A stretch of 64,000 nt of DNA. It comes from JACQZO01 sp964512325 (GTDB taxonomy: Bacteria; Patescibacteriota; Gracilibacteria; RBG-16-42-10). How positions within the stretch are numbered: position 1 is the first letter of the stretch; each line of letters opens with the position of its first letter. A program made the translations under genes and the position numbers. A model generated the notes under the pieces. The model was not told the origin of the DNA. It made no database searches and saw only the letters and a program-made list of their open reading frames with translations. Location: positions 145,045 to 209,044 of the forward strand of contig CAZEGN010000001.1 in NCBI GenBank assembly GCA_964512325.1, read 5' to 3'. This document shows positions 41,215-49,987 of the stretch, piece by piece.

Positions 41215-43197
41215 ATGCTTTTATTTAAGCAAAGTTCGCTCACTCTGGGCAAACGCGATCCGCATCACATTATTGTCACAAGTTCCTATATTCCTGAAGA
41301 TCAAAATGAAGCTGCCTACGGTTCAGTATATTTCACTTTTGTTCTAAAAGAGCATCGTGAAATTGCAGCTGAAATCAAAAACGTTATTCTTGATAGTTTT
41401 AAAGATCATTTCTATCAGGATCTAGAACGCAATGCTGAGCAAAGCTTTGAAGAGACACTACAAGCCATTAACGACAATGTGAGCAAGCTAGCTCAAGCTG
41501 AAAATATTCTTTGGGAAGAAAGTTTAAGTATTGCTTTGGGAGTTTTCTCTCATAGCGACCTTCACCTTTCCATTGGTGGCATGGGTAGTATTTATTTGGG
41601 TCGAGGCAATCATCTTACATTCATTAGTGAGGGCTTATTACCTGGTGAAGGGACAGTAGAAAATAAAATCTTCTATTCTCTTGCTAGCGGTAATCTTCTC
41701 CCTAAGGATCAGATTGTTTTTAGCACAGAGAGACTTGAAGATATTGTTGACATGGATGCACTAAAAACAAAAATCAACAATATTGATGTCGATGATGGCG
41801 AAGATCTTCCATCTTTAAAACACGCGCATTTGCAAATAGTGGAGTGCTTGGAGGTTGCTCAGCAAGAAGATCCAATTGAAGAGAAAACCACTCAACCAAA
41901 AGACTCCGAAACTGCACCATTACGTCCACGTGAACCACTACGTGCACAGACAGGATTATCGTCTACAAGTCGATTCATGAACACGGTTGCCATTTTGAAA
42001 GATAATATCAAAAAGAGTTTAGAACGGATTTTTAATCGCACTGGAAAACCCTATGTTAAAAGACCATTGCCGCTCAACAAGATTATTATTGGAGCAGCTG
42101 CAGCAGCAGTTATTATTATTGGTCTTTATTGGCTCACAAGTGCACAGCAAAGCAATAATACTAAACGCAACTTGCAAGCATTACTAACAGAAGTCAGTGC
42201 TGATCAAGAAAATGCTAAGTCACGAATAAATATTGACAGAGAAAGTGCCAAGAACCTGCTCCTTGCGGATCAGAAACGCCTTATAGATGCGTTAGCAATG
42301 ACAAACGACACGATTCTCCTTGCTCAGATCAACGGCGAACTGGAAGAAATTAATCAATTGCTTGAGAGCGCTGATCAAGTATTCAAAATTGAAGATCCAA
42401 AAGTTGCTTATGATTTAGCTCAAGAGCGCAGCAATTTTGAAGGAAAAGGACTTATTAGTATGGGCAATGATCTTTACGCCTTTGATAGTGATGCCTTGTA
42501 TCGACTAGCGCTCGATAAGCCTACTAGACGCACAGTGATTGTTGATGGAAACACAGTTAATGCTATTAATTTAGCTACACCTATTACTAAAGATGGCACT
42601 ATTCAGCTTTATACTACTGATAACAAGCTGATTCAGTTTAAGAATGACACATTTACTAATGTTACCGCGCCTGGAGGTGCCGATGCTACTTGGAAAAATG
42701 CAGTCGCGATCACTGAATATATTGATCGCCGCTTTATGTACTTCCTGGATCCCGGGAACAATACTGTTTGGCGCTACGGACGAGACAGTAGCGGCTCATT
42801 ACAAGCTGCTGTAAGCAAAAATGTGGCTAACCTAGACTTAAGCAAAGCGGTATCAATTACAGTTGATGGTGCGGTCTATGTGCTCACAAGTGATGGAAAG
42901 ATTCATAAAACTTACGCTGATGAAGTTCAAGATTTTATTATTGATGGTTTAAGTAAACCATTCAGTGAGCCAACTAAAATCATTGCAGACAAAAATGCTG
43001 AGACGGGAAATTTGTATATTCTTGATGCTAAAAACAATCGTGTCGTTGTCTTAAGCAAAAGTGGGAAGTATCAAAAGCAATATGTTTTGCCACAATATAA
43101 CGATATCATTGACATAAAGCTTGTTCCTGGTTTGACAAAGGAACAGTTAATGGTAATGACCAAGTCAGGGAAAGTTATCGAGGTAGAGTTAAAGTAG
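41215..43197 (+). CDS. PP2C-like / beta-propeller membrane protein
   Basis: The 660-residue product has three parts. Residues 1-200 resemble a PPM-type phosphatase fold (SSYIPEDQNEAAYGS, LSIALGVFSHSDLHLSIGGMGS in parts, LPKDQIVFSTERLEDIV), but I cannot see the metal Asp residues. A single membrane helix follows (about 288-309), then a charged coil (315-395) and a C-terminal region of about 260 residues with repeating VYVLTSDGK, YILDAKNNRVVVLSKSG units, consistent with an NHL/propeller fold. It may sense or scaffold; a function is not known. Confidence 0.65.
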   Translation: MLLFKQSSLTLGKRDPHHIIVTSSYIPEDQNEAAYGSVYFTFVLKEHREIAAEIKNVILDSFKDHFYQDLERNAEQSFEETLQAINDNVSKLAQAENILWEESLSIALGVFSHSDLHLSIGGMGSIYLGRGNHLTFISEGLLPGEGTVENKIFYSLASGNLLPKDQIVFSTERLEDIVDMDALKTKINNIDVDDGEDLPSLKHAHLQIVECLEVAQQEDPIEEKTTQPKDSETAPLRPREPLRAQTGLSSTSRFMNTVAILKDNIKKSLERIFNRTGKPYVKRPLPLNKIIIGAAAAAVIIIGLYWLTSAQQSNNTKRNLQALLTEVSADQENAKSRINIDRESAKNLLLADQKRLIDALAMTNDTILLAQINGELEEINQLLESADQVFKIEDPKVAYDLAQERSNFEGKGLISMGNDLYAFDSDALYRLALDKPTRRTVIVDGNTVNAINLATPITKDGTIQLYTTDNKLIQFKNDTFTNVTAPGGADATWKNAVAITEYIDRRFMYFLDPGNNTVWRYGRDSSGSLQAAVSKNVANLDLSKAVSITVDGAVYVLTSDGKIHKTYADEVQDFIIDGLSKPFSEPTKIIADKNAETGNLYILDAKNNRVVVLSKSGKYQKQYVLPQYNDIIDIKLVPGLTKEQLMVMTKSGKVIEVELK

Positions 43198-43210
43198 GCG
43201 CTAACCTTAG

Positions 43211-43251
43211 GCAAATATTTGTGTTATAATAGACAGAACACAAATATTTGC
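43211..43251. promoter_or_regulatory. 15-bp inverted repeat on the LOG gene promoter
   Basis: GCAAATATTTGTGTT (43211-43225) and AACACAAATATTTGC (43237-43251) are perfect reverse complements with an 11-nt spacer. The spacer and left arm hold an extended -10, TGTTATAAT (43222-43230), and the ATG follows at 43253. It looks like an operator, not a terminator: no T-tract follows, and the start of transcription would fall in the right arm. Confidence 0.75.
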
Positions 43252-43252
43252 T

Positions 43253-43837
43253 ATGGAAAACAAACCCACAGGACCAGCCCGCATTGGCGTTATGGGATCA
43301 GCATCAGGGCATATTACTAAAACTGCCCAGAAGAAAACGTATAGACTTGGGGAACTCATTGCAGAAAACGGCCATTATCTGATTACAGGAGCAACCAATG
43401 GTTTGCCTTTAGAAGCGGCAAAAGGCGCTCGCTCAAAAAATGGACTAATTTTCGGCATCTCTCCTGCTAAAAACGCTACTGATCATGTAGTTCATTGGCG
43501 CCTCCCCTTAGAACCGCACACTTTTATTACCTATACTGGTATGGGCTATGACTTTCGTGATCATTTTAATATCTTTAATAGCGAAATCGTCCTCTTTGTG
43601 GGAGGCGGTATTGGCACTTTAAATGAATTTACCCTTGCTTATCATGAGAATAAAATAATTGGCATATTGGAAGACAGTAGCGGTGTCAGTCGTCGCCTTT
43701 TCACTATTTTGGATGGATTGGCCTATCATACCAATGCTCGTATTTTTTTCAGTTCTGATCCAGAAGAATTGCTCAATTTAGTGCTTACCAGTAGAGCTAA
43801 TGATGGCATAGATGAATCTACTACTTATTACGAGTAG
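43253..43837 (+). CDS. LOG/SLOG-family Rossmann protein
   Basis: The 194-residue product has a Rossmann fold with IGVMGSASG near the start, GHYLITGATNGLPLEAAKGA (about residues 42-61), and GGGIGTLNEF (about 119-128), which corresponds to the PGGxGTxxE signature of LOG (lysine decarboxylase-like) proteins with Gly for Pro. Relatives hydrolyse nucleoside monophosphates or bind nucleotides in defence. The gene is preceded by a strong operator-like palindrome and overlaps ruvC by 17 bp at its 3' end. Confidence 0.75.
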   Translation: MENKPTGPARIGVMGSASGHITKTAQKKTYRLGELIAENGHYLITGATNGLPLEAAKGARSKNGLIFGISPAKNATDHVVHWRLPLEPHTFITYTGMGYDFRDHFNIFNSEIVLFVGGGIGTLNEFTLAYHENKIIGILEDSSGVSRRLFTILDGLAYHTNARIFFSSDPEELLNLVLTSRANDGIDESTTYYE

Positions 43838-44303
43838 TCATAAAGCCACACACTGCCAAACCTAATGCATCAGCAGCATCGTCTGGCTTAGGAATAGCAT
43901 CTAGCCGCAATATTGCTTTGATCATAGTACCAACCTGTAACTTGGTCGCCTTCCCATTTCCTGCAATCAGTGACTTCATTTGTAGCGGCGTAAATTCTAA
44001 CAAAGGAATTCCCGCTTTAGTAATTTCGTAAAGAATCACTCCTCGCGCTTGAGCTACTGTAATGCCATTAGTAATGTTTTTAAAAAAGAAAAGCTCTTCA
44101 ACAACACACAAATCAGGCTTAACCTGTTGTAACAAGTCAGCGATATCTTGCCCAATCTCAAGCAGCCGTAATTCCATGGCGATATGCTTACTTGTCTCAA
44201 TGACCCCACACTCAATTATTTCAGGTCGGTGCATTTGTTCTCTTATTACACCATAGCCTATTGTTGCCGTACCAGGATCTATTCCTAAGATTGTCATTGC
44301 CAT
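43821..44303 (-). CDS. ruvC: Holliday junction endonuclease RuvC
   Basis: RuvC resolves Holliday junctions. From the Met at 44303 (MAMTILGIDPG) it has 160 residues; MTILGIDPG at 44297 is equally possible. The catalytic acids are visible: D in GIDPG, E in VVEELFFFKN (about residue 68), and the pair in KPDDAADALGLAVCG near the end. Length is normal. It is transcribed divergently from ybaB; ruvA and ruvB are not in the window. Confidence 0.94.
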   Translation of the reverse strand: MAMTILGIDPGTATIGYGVIREQMHRPEIIECGVIETSKHIAMELRLLEIGQDIADLLQQVKPDLCVVEELFFFKNITNGITVAQARGVILYEITKAGIPLLEFTPLQMKSLIAGNGKATKLQVGTMIKAILRLDAIPKPDDAADALGLAVCGFMTTRNK

Positions 44304-44349
44304 AAACTTTTTAAGCCGATAATATCCTTGCGGATTAATCTTACCCACA

Positions 44350-44655
44350 ATGTTTGAAAAATTACAGAATTTATACAAACTTCAAAAACAGGCAAAGGCA
44401 ATGCAATCAGAATTGCAGAAAATGACTTTTAGCGCACAAACAAGCGACAACCTCATCATTGCAACTGTAAATGGTGCAATGGAACCAGTTAGTTTAACGT
44501 TAGAAGAGGGTTTATATGCACATTATTCAGAGAAGTCTTTAGCCAAAGCAATTTTAGACACCCTAGAAAAAGCTATGAATAAGGCAAAAAAAGTCAGCTC
44601 TGAAAATATGAAAAAGATGATGGGCGATATGGGAGGCCTGCCAGGCTTAAGCTAA
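44350..44655 (+). CDS. ybaB: YbaB/EbfC-family nucleoid-associated protein
   Basis: The 101-residue product has the family's helix and strand pattern: QNLYKLQKQAKAMQSELQKM at the start (first 20 of the helix), a short beta hairpin with ATVNGAMEPVSLTL, and a Met/Gly-rich end (MMGDMGGLPGL). It binds DNA as a dimer. In many bacteria it precedes recR directly; here a minus-strand protease gene lies between them, overlapping its 3' end by four bases. Confidence 0.9.
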   Translation: MFEKLQNLYKLQKQAKAMQSELQKMTFSAQTSDNLIIATVNGAMEPVSLTLEEGLYAHYSEKSLAKAILDTLEKAMNKAKKVSSENMKKMMGDMGGLPGLS

Positions 44656-45587
44656 GCACGAGAAATAAAAGTTTGTGCCTCAGTCTGAGAAAAGAGACAT
44701 TGAGACATGTCTCTTTTTTCATTTGCAGTCATAAGATAGCTGTCACCAGCAGACGAATGCTCCAGCCCCAAAGCATGAGCTAACTCATGAGCCAATGTTT
44801 CACCCGGTTTTTGTGTTTGATCACTTAAAAAAATCACTGCCCCCTGATTAGGCACAACATAGTGCATGCCCGCTTTAGTTTCATCGCCAATTTTATAATC
44901 CCAAACCGTGAAGACAGAAATAGTATTCAGGTCCAACTGGACACTATTTAAAATCAAGCTTTCGTCAGCAGACAATGTTTCAGCCGCAGCGTCTACCGCA
45001 TCACCCAGAGAAGAATTTAGGTAAATACTTCTCTGTTCACCAATTTCAATGCTTACACCCACTTGATTGAGAATTGATTGAGCTTGCTGAATGTATGAAA
45101 TCATAGTCTCCTGTTTCATCTGCCATGAGCTATGACCGTCTATATCGTGAACATGAAAAAAGTTCACGTTCACGCTTATTTGTGGAAGAAATTGTATTGG
45201 GATTACATTTACTAATTTGCTACCAAGATATACTCGCAACCAAGTAGATCCCGTATGTTTATAGGTAACTTCAATAATACCAGCACTCGGCATGAACACC
45301 TCTCCTAAAGCAGGATCTTGTAACACAAACCGCAAAGGAACATTGGGCACGGAGCTGTTTACAAATAATCGTAATACACCTTGCGGAGTCACGGTAAGAT
45401 TGTTTTCTAATGCATTATAGCCTTGGCATTCACCCTGAGTGCTCAAGGTTATATTGATAGGACCATAGCTAAATGCATTTGCATAATTACTTAAATTAAC
45501 CGTGCTAAAACTAGCCGCATCTGCTAAAGTACTGGAGCAGATTAAAAGTGTCGTGATCAACAGCCCTTTAATCAAAAACTTGCACAT
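44652..45587 (-). CDS. secreted zinc metalloprotease (metzincin type)
   Basis: The 311-residue product has a signal peptide (about residues 1-25, ending in ADAAS) and the zinc motif HELAHALGLEH (about 268-278) of HExxHxxGxxH form, followed by SYLM, which fits the metzincin Met-turn. The N-terminal 130 residues are beta-rich and may be a binding domain. It would act outside the cell. The gene lies in reverse orientation between ybaB and recR, so it is likely an insertion into an older pair. Confidence 0.85.
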   Translation of the reverse strand: MCKFLIKGLLITTLLICSSTLADAASFSTVNLSNYANAFSYGPINITLSTQGECQGYNALENNLTVTPQGVLRLFVNSSVPNVPLRFVLQDPALGEVFMPSAGIIEVTYKHTGSTWLRVYLGSKLVNVIPIQFLPQISVNVNFFHVHDIDGHSSWQMKQETMISYIQQAQSILNQVGVSIEIGEQRSIYLNSSLGDAVDAAAETLSADESLILNSVQLDLNTISVFTVWDYKIGDETKAGMHYVVPNQGAVIFLSDQTQKPGETLAHELAHALGLEHSSAGDSYLMTANEKRDMSQCLFSQTEAQTFISRA

Positions 45588-45633
45588 TTTTTATAATAAA
45601 AGAGCTATTATACAAGTAAAAAAGAATTAGTCA

Positions 45634-46257
45634 ATGCAACAACAACTCCCCCAGCAAATAAACACGGCTATTCAAGAATTAGCAAAATTGCCCGGCATTG
45701 GTCCCAAAAGTGCCTCACGTTTGATTTATCATTTAATTAAGAAACCGAAAAATGATATTGAGCAGCTGGGAAAATCCTTAATCGCACTCACGCAAAACCT
45801 TCATTTTTGCCAACAATGCTTTCAAATTACCGATGCGCCTCTGTGCAGTATTTGCAGTAACGGAAAAAGAAACCAAACTCAAATTATGGTAGTGGAGGAG
45901 CCGTTAGATGTATTAGCTTTCGAACGTACCAAGGACTTTAATGGGACATACCATGTTCTCCATGGGATTTTAAAGCCAATGGAAGGCATTGGACCAGAAC
46001 AAATTAAAATTGCCGATCTCGCTGCACGGTTAAAACAGCTTAGCTCTCAACATGACAAGATTGAAGTCATACTGGCTATTAATCCAAGCCTTGAGGGAGA
46101 ATCCACAGCTTCATACATTGCCCAGCTCCTACAGCCAATTCCCCATCTACAAATTAGTAGGATTGGTGTTGGTATTCCTATCGGTTCTAGTGTGGAATAC
46201 GCTGATGAAATCACACTAACTCAAGCCCTACAAGGACGTCGCATTATTAACTCTTAA
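45634..46257 (+). CDS. recR: recombination protein RecR
   Basis: RecR clamps DNA and loads RecA with RecF/RecO in gap repair. The 207-residue product has an HhH (KLPGIGPKSASRLIYHLIK, residues 18-36), a zinc finger with two Cys pairs (FCQQC and CSIC, about 57-76), and the Toprim region MVVEEPLDVLAFE (about 88-100). Length is normal (about 200). Confidence 0.95.
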   Translation: MQQQLPQQINTAIQELAKLPGIGPKSASRLIYHLIKKPKNDIEQLGKSLIALTQNLHFCQQCFQITDAPLCSICSNGKRNQTQIMVVEEPLDVLAFERTKDFNGTYHVLHGILKPMEGIGPEQIKIADLAARLKQLSSQHDKIEVILAINPSLEGESTASYIAQLLQPIPHLQISRIGVGIPIGSSVEYADEITLTQALQGRRIINS

Positions 46258-46261
46258 AGCT

Positions 46262-47323
46262 ATGAAAAAAGTAATTGCGGTCATCTTTGGAGGACAATCA
46301 GATGAGTATGATATTTCTCTGCTTTCAGCCATGAATGTGATTGAGCATATTGATCATCATCAATATGATATTCTACAGATTGGCATTACAAAGAAAGGCG
46401 AAATGTACGCGGGACCTCAGGTTCTGCTTAACTTAAAGCATAATCGTGATATTGAGAGTCTCACACCTTGTAGCATTAGTTCTAACCACCAGTACCCTGG
46501 TGTGTTTATTATCACAAAATCCGGTCAACATGTATTTCAAAAAGTCGATCTGTTTTTCCCATTGACCCATGGTCCCAAAGGCGAAGATGGTACGCTACAA
46601 GGCATGCTTGAATATAGTGGTGTGCCGTATGTAGGCAGTGGAGTTTTAGGCTCAGCACTAGGTATGGACAAAATTGTGATGAAAAAGATTTTTGCCACTT
46701 ACCGCTTACCTCAAGTTCCTTTTCTGCCCTTTACCAAAGAGCAAATACAAACAGACATCATTAGTGTAAAAGAAGAAATCTTGACTAATCTCACTTACCC
46801 TCTTTTCGTGAAGCCCGCCAACTTAGGCTCGAGCATTGGCGTAAAAAAGGTGAAAACAAGTGGCAAACTTGAAGACGCATTATTCTATGCTTGCCAATAT
46901 AGTGACCGCATCATTGTTGAACAAGGCCTAAAAAACATGCGAGAAATGGAATGTGCAGTTTTTGAGGGGGCGCATCTGGAAACAAGCACCGTTGGTGAAG
47001 TGATAGCGAATAGAGAGTTTTATGATTACAAAGCGAAGTATAATGATGATTCCACCCAAATGATTATTCCCGCCCTGACCGATAAAGTTACAATTAGCAC
47101 TATTCAAAGCATTTCGAAACAAGTATTCAGCATGCTTCACTTAAAAGGCCTAGCCCGAGTAGATTTTTTTGTGACCAGTGATGCTGTTTTTATAAATGAG
47201 GTAAACACTTTGCCTGGGTTTACACCAACCAGCATGTATACTCGCCTCTTCGCAGCTAGCGGGAAAGACATCAATCAGCTCATTGCTGCCATCATTGACC
47301 GAGCATTAATTCCATTGCAGTGA
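46262..47323 (+). CDS. ddl: D-alanine--D-alanine ligase
   Basis: Ddl joins two D-Ala with ATP for peptidoglycan. The 353-residue ATP-grasp enzyme starts KVIAVIFGGQSDEYDISLLSA (in parts) and has the glycine loop GSSIGVKK (about residues 188-195) and the metal-binding end FINEVNTLPGFT (about 316-327). Its TGA stop overlaps the GTG start of alr (GTGA), so the two genes are coupled. Confidence 0.95.
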   Translation: MKKVIAVIFGGQSDEYDISLLSAMNVIEHIDHHQYDILQIGITKKGEMYAGPQVLLNLKHNRDIESLTPCSISSNHQYPGVFIITKSGQHVFQKVDLFFPLTHGPKGEDGTLQGMLEYSGVPYVGSGVLGSALGMDKIVMKKIFATYRLPQVPFLPFTKEQIQTDIISVKEEILTNLTYPLFVKPANLGSSIGVKKVKTSGKLEDALFYACQYSDRIIVEQGLKNMREMECAVFEGAHLETSTVGEVIANREFYDYKAKYNDDSTQMIIPALTDKVTISTIQSISKQVFSMLHLKGLARVDFFVTSDAVFINEVNTLPGFTPTSMYTRLFAASGKDINQLIAAIIDRALIPLQ

Positions 47324-48447
47324 CCCCCTTTCCATCTACTAGGCTAGAAATATCAATTCCAGCGCTACAGCACAATATCACCCAGTTTAGAACTCTATTG
47401 CAACCTCAAACAAAGATCATGGCCATTATCAAAGCCAATGCTTATGGTCATGACTATAGAATCGCCCCCTTTATTGAGCACCTAGTTGATGGCTTCGGTG
47501 TAGTCAATGTCGCAGAAGCTGTCCAATTAAAGAAGCTTGGCATTCAGAAAAGAATTATTGTAATTGGTGCCACTGAAACTGATAAAGACTGGCAAATAGC
47601 GCAAAAACACAATATTGAGGTTTGTGTTTTTAACGATCAATGTGTTAAGCATTTATCTGCTACACAGCCTCCCCTACGCGCGCATATCAAGCTGAACACA
47701 GGCTTAAATCGCCTAGGAGTATCGCCAAAGCAACTACAAGACTTATTCTCAAGCCTAGACATTCCTCAGATTGTAATTCAAGGCATTTTTTCGCATTTAG
47801 CTGATTCGGAAAACCCTCATTCGATCCAAACCAAACAACAGCTACATAATTTCCACGCCGCATTACAGTCATGCGAGACAAAGACCGCTTCATTGGAAAA
47901 GCACCTCGCTGCTACAGCAGCCACCATGCTTTTTCCTGAAAGCCATTTTGATTGGGTGCGAATTGGAATTGGTCTTTATGGTATATGGCCGTCACCAGAG
48001 ACAATTGACAGTTGGAAAAGTATTCACACGCAATCGACATTCTATCTGCAGCCTGCCTTGCGATACTGCACAACCATAAGCTGTATACAAGAAGTCGAAA
48101 TGGGCGAGCGTATTGGCTACGGAGGAACATACCGAACGCGCAGGAATAGTCGCATTGCCACAATCCCAGTGGGATATTATGAGGGACTACCGAGACAGCT
48201 CAGCAATAAGGCGTTGACCAAGATTGCTGGCAAAATTGCTCCAATCGTGGGCAATATCTGCATGAACATGACCATGGTTGATGTTACTGATATCCCTGAA
48301 GCATTTGTTGGCACTGAGGTAACTGTGATTGATAATAACTACGACGGTCCAGTTTCTGCGCAAAAGCAAGCAGAAAGAGCTGACACCATTCCTTACACAC
48401 TCATTACGAATATTCCAGCTCATATTCCACGCATTTTCTTAGAATAA
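47320..48447 (+). CDS. alr: alanine racemase (GTG start)
   Basis: Alr makes D-Ala with PLP. The 375-residue frame starts at GTG, overlapping the ddl stop by four bases, and the ensuing sequence TRLEISIPALQHNI fits the family start. The PLP lysine is in AIIKANAYGHD (residue about 40), and the second catalytic Tyr is in ERIGYGGTYRT (about 266). It is an apparent D-Ala-D-Ala operon. Confidence 0.94.
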   Translation: MTPFPSTRLEISIPALQHNITQFRTLLQPQTKIMAIIKANAYGHDYRIAPFIEHLVDGFGVVNVAEAVQLKKLGIQKRIIVIGATETDKDWQIAQKHNIEVCVFNDQCVKHLSATQPPLRAHIKLNTGLNRLGVSPKQLQDLFSSLDIPQIVIQGIFSHLADSENPHSIQTKQQLHNFHAALQSCETKTASLEKHLAATAATMLFPESHFDWVRIGIGLYGIWPSPETIDSWKSIHTQSTFYLQPALRYCTTISCIQEVEMGERIGYGGTYRTRRNSRIATIPVGYYEGLPRQLSNKALTKIAGKIAPIVGNICMNMTMVDVTDIPEAFVGTEVTVIDNNYDGPVSAQKQAERADTIPYTLITNIPAHIPRIFLE

Positions 48448-48493
48448 TTTCATAATTAATTTATTAGGATAAGGCCTAGAGTTACTCTCTCTT

Positions 48494-49987
48494 ATGGCTA
48501 TTACCGTTTCCTCAGGATGCGTAATTGGTGTTTCAGGAATAATTATTCTCATCGAAATTCAAATCTTTAATCAACTGAATAAGTTTATCATTGGTGGCAT
48601 GGCTGACACAGCGATTCAAGAGGCAAAGGAACGAGTAAAGTTTGCCATTGAAAACAGCGGGTATCATTTCACCAAAAAGGGCATCATGATTAATTTGGTG
48701 CCAGCGCAAATGCGTAAAGAAGGCAGTCAGCTTGATTTAGCAATGGCAATCGGACTACTACAAGTAACGAAGCAAATCAAACTCAGTCCCGATAAAAACA
48801 CCCTCTTCTTGGGCGAATTAGGATTAGAAGGTGTAGTTCGAGCTGTGCCCGGTGCAATTGCCATCTTGTTACATGCCAGCAGATGCGGTTATCACCGAGC
48901 CTATATTTCTGCAGAAAACGAATTTGAAGCTAGCATCATTGCGGACCAAATTGAGATTTTTTGCTTGTCGACACTACATGATATTGAAAATGCAAAGATG
49001 CTCAAAAAACAATACTATTTGTCCTCCCCATCAGAAAAAAAAACGACCATCGACTTTCAAGATATTGTTGGTAATGCCCACGCAAAAAGAGCCTTAATCA
49101 TAGCAGCAGCTGGTGGACACAATGTACTACTTACAGGCCCCCCTGGAACAGGAAAAAGTCTCCTTGCAAAGGGATTCTATGGTCTCTTACCAGCACTCAG
49201 TGAGCAAGAACTAATTACCATCGTTATCATTCACTCTGTCAATGGTGCCTTTTTGAATAATACAGCCATTCATCTCCATCGCCCTTTTCAAGCGCCACAT
49301 CATACCGCGTCCGCGAATGCAATTATTGGCGGCGGTATTATCCCTAAACCCGGTGCCATTACCCTAGCACATCATGGTGTGCTTTTTTTGGATGAATTTC
49401 CCGAGTTTCAGTCTGACGTATTAGAAAGTCTGCGTGAGCCACTGGAAGAAGGACATATTACCATCTCCCGCACACGTGGTAGTGCTACATTCCCTGCTCA
49501 GTTTCAGTTGATTGCGGCAATGAATCCCTGTCCCTGCGGCTATAGCAATGACAAAGATATTACCTGCACCTGCAGCAAATATACCAAGCAACGCTACCTG
49601 CAAAAGCTCTCAGGTCCAATCTTAGATCGAATTGATCTTTTCAGTTTTGTACCGAGACTGCTTAAAGAAAGTCTTTGGCACACACAGACTGAAAGATCTT
49701 CTAATGACTGGCGGGCAAAAGTAGAAATTGCCTACAATTGTCAGATCAGACGCCAACAAGTTTCGAATGCAAAGCTACCACTAACACTAGCCAACGCTAA
49801 GCAACTATTAAAACTAGCACCGGAAACAACACAGCTAATAACTGATTTGCAACATATTTCTGCACGCGGATTGGTACGACTGTTAAAGGTTGGACGAACA
49901 ATTGCTGATCTAGAAGAGGCTGACCTTATTAGCGCAGCACATTTAACAGAGGCAATTAACTTTCGTTCTAATTGGCTGAGAAGCTAA
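48494..49987 (+). CDS. comM: YifB/ComM-like Mg-chelatase-type AAA+ ATPase
   Basis: ComM is a helicase that aids branch migration during natural transformation. The 497-residue product has the N-terminal Lon-like domain (1-165, with GGMADTAIQEAKERVKFAIE in parts), Walker A GPPGTGKS (about 216-223), Walker B LFLDEFPEF, and the C-terminal MCM-like domain with a Cys cluster (CPCGYSNDKDITCTC). Length is normal. It overlaps the next, convergent gene by 20 bp. Confidence 0.9.
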   Translation: MAITVSSGCVIGVSGIIILIEIQIFNQLNKFIIGGMADTAIQEAKERVKFAIENSGYHFTKKGIMINLVPAQMRKEGSQLDLAMAIGLLQVTKQIKLSPDKNTLFLGELGLEGVVRAVPGAIAILLHASRCGYHRAYISAENEFEASIIADQIEIFCLSTLHDIENAKMLKKQYYLSSPSEKKTTIDFQDIVGNAHAKRALIIAAAGGHNVLLTGPPGTGKSLLAKGFYGLLPALSEQELITIVIIHSVNGAFLNNTAIHLHRPFQAPHHTASANAIIGGGIIPKPGAITLAHHGVLFLDEFPEFQSDVLESLREPLEEGHITISRTRGSATFPAQFQLIAAMNPCPCGYSNDKDITCTCSKYTKQRYLQKLSGPILDRIDLFSFVPRLLKESLWHTQTERSSNDWRAKVEIAYNCQIRRQQVSNAKLPLTLANAKQLLKLAPETTQLITDLQHISARGLVRLLKVGRTIADLEEADLISAAHLTEAINFRSNWLRS

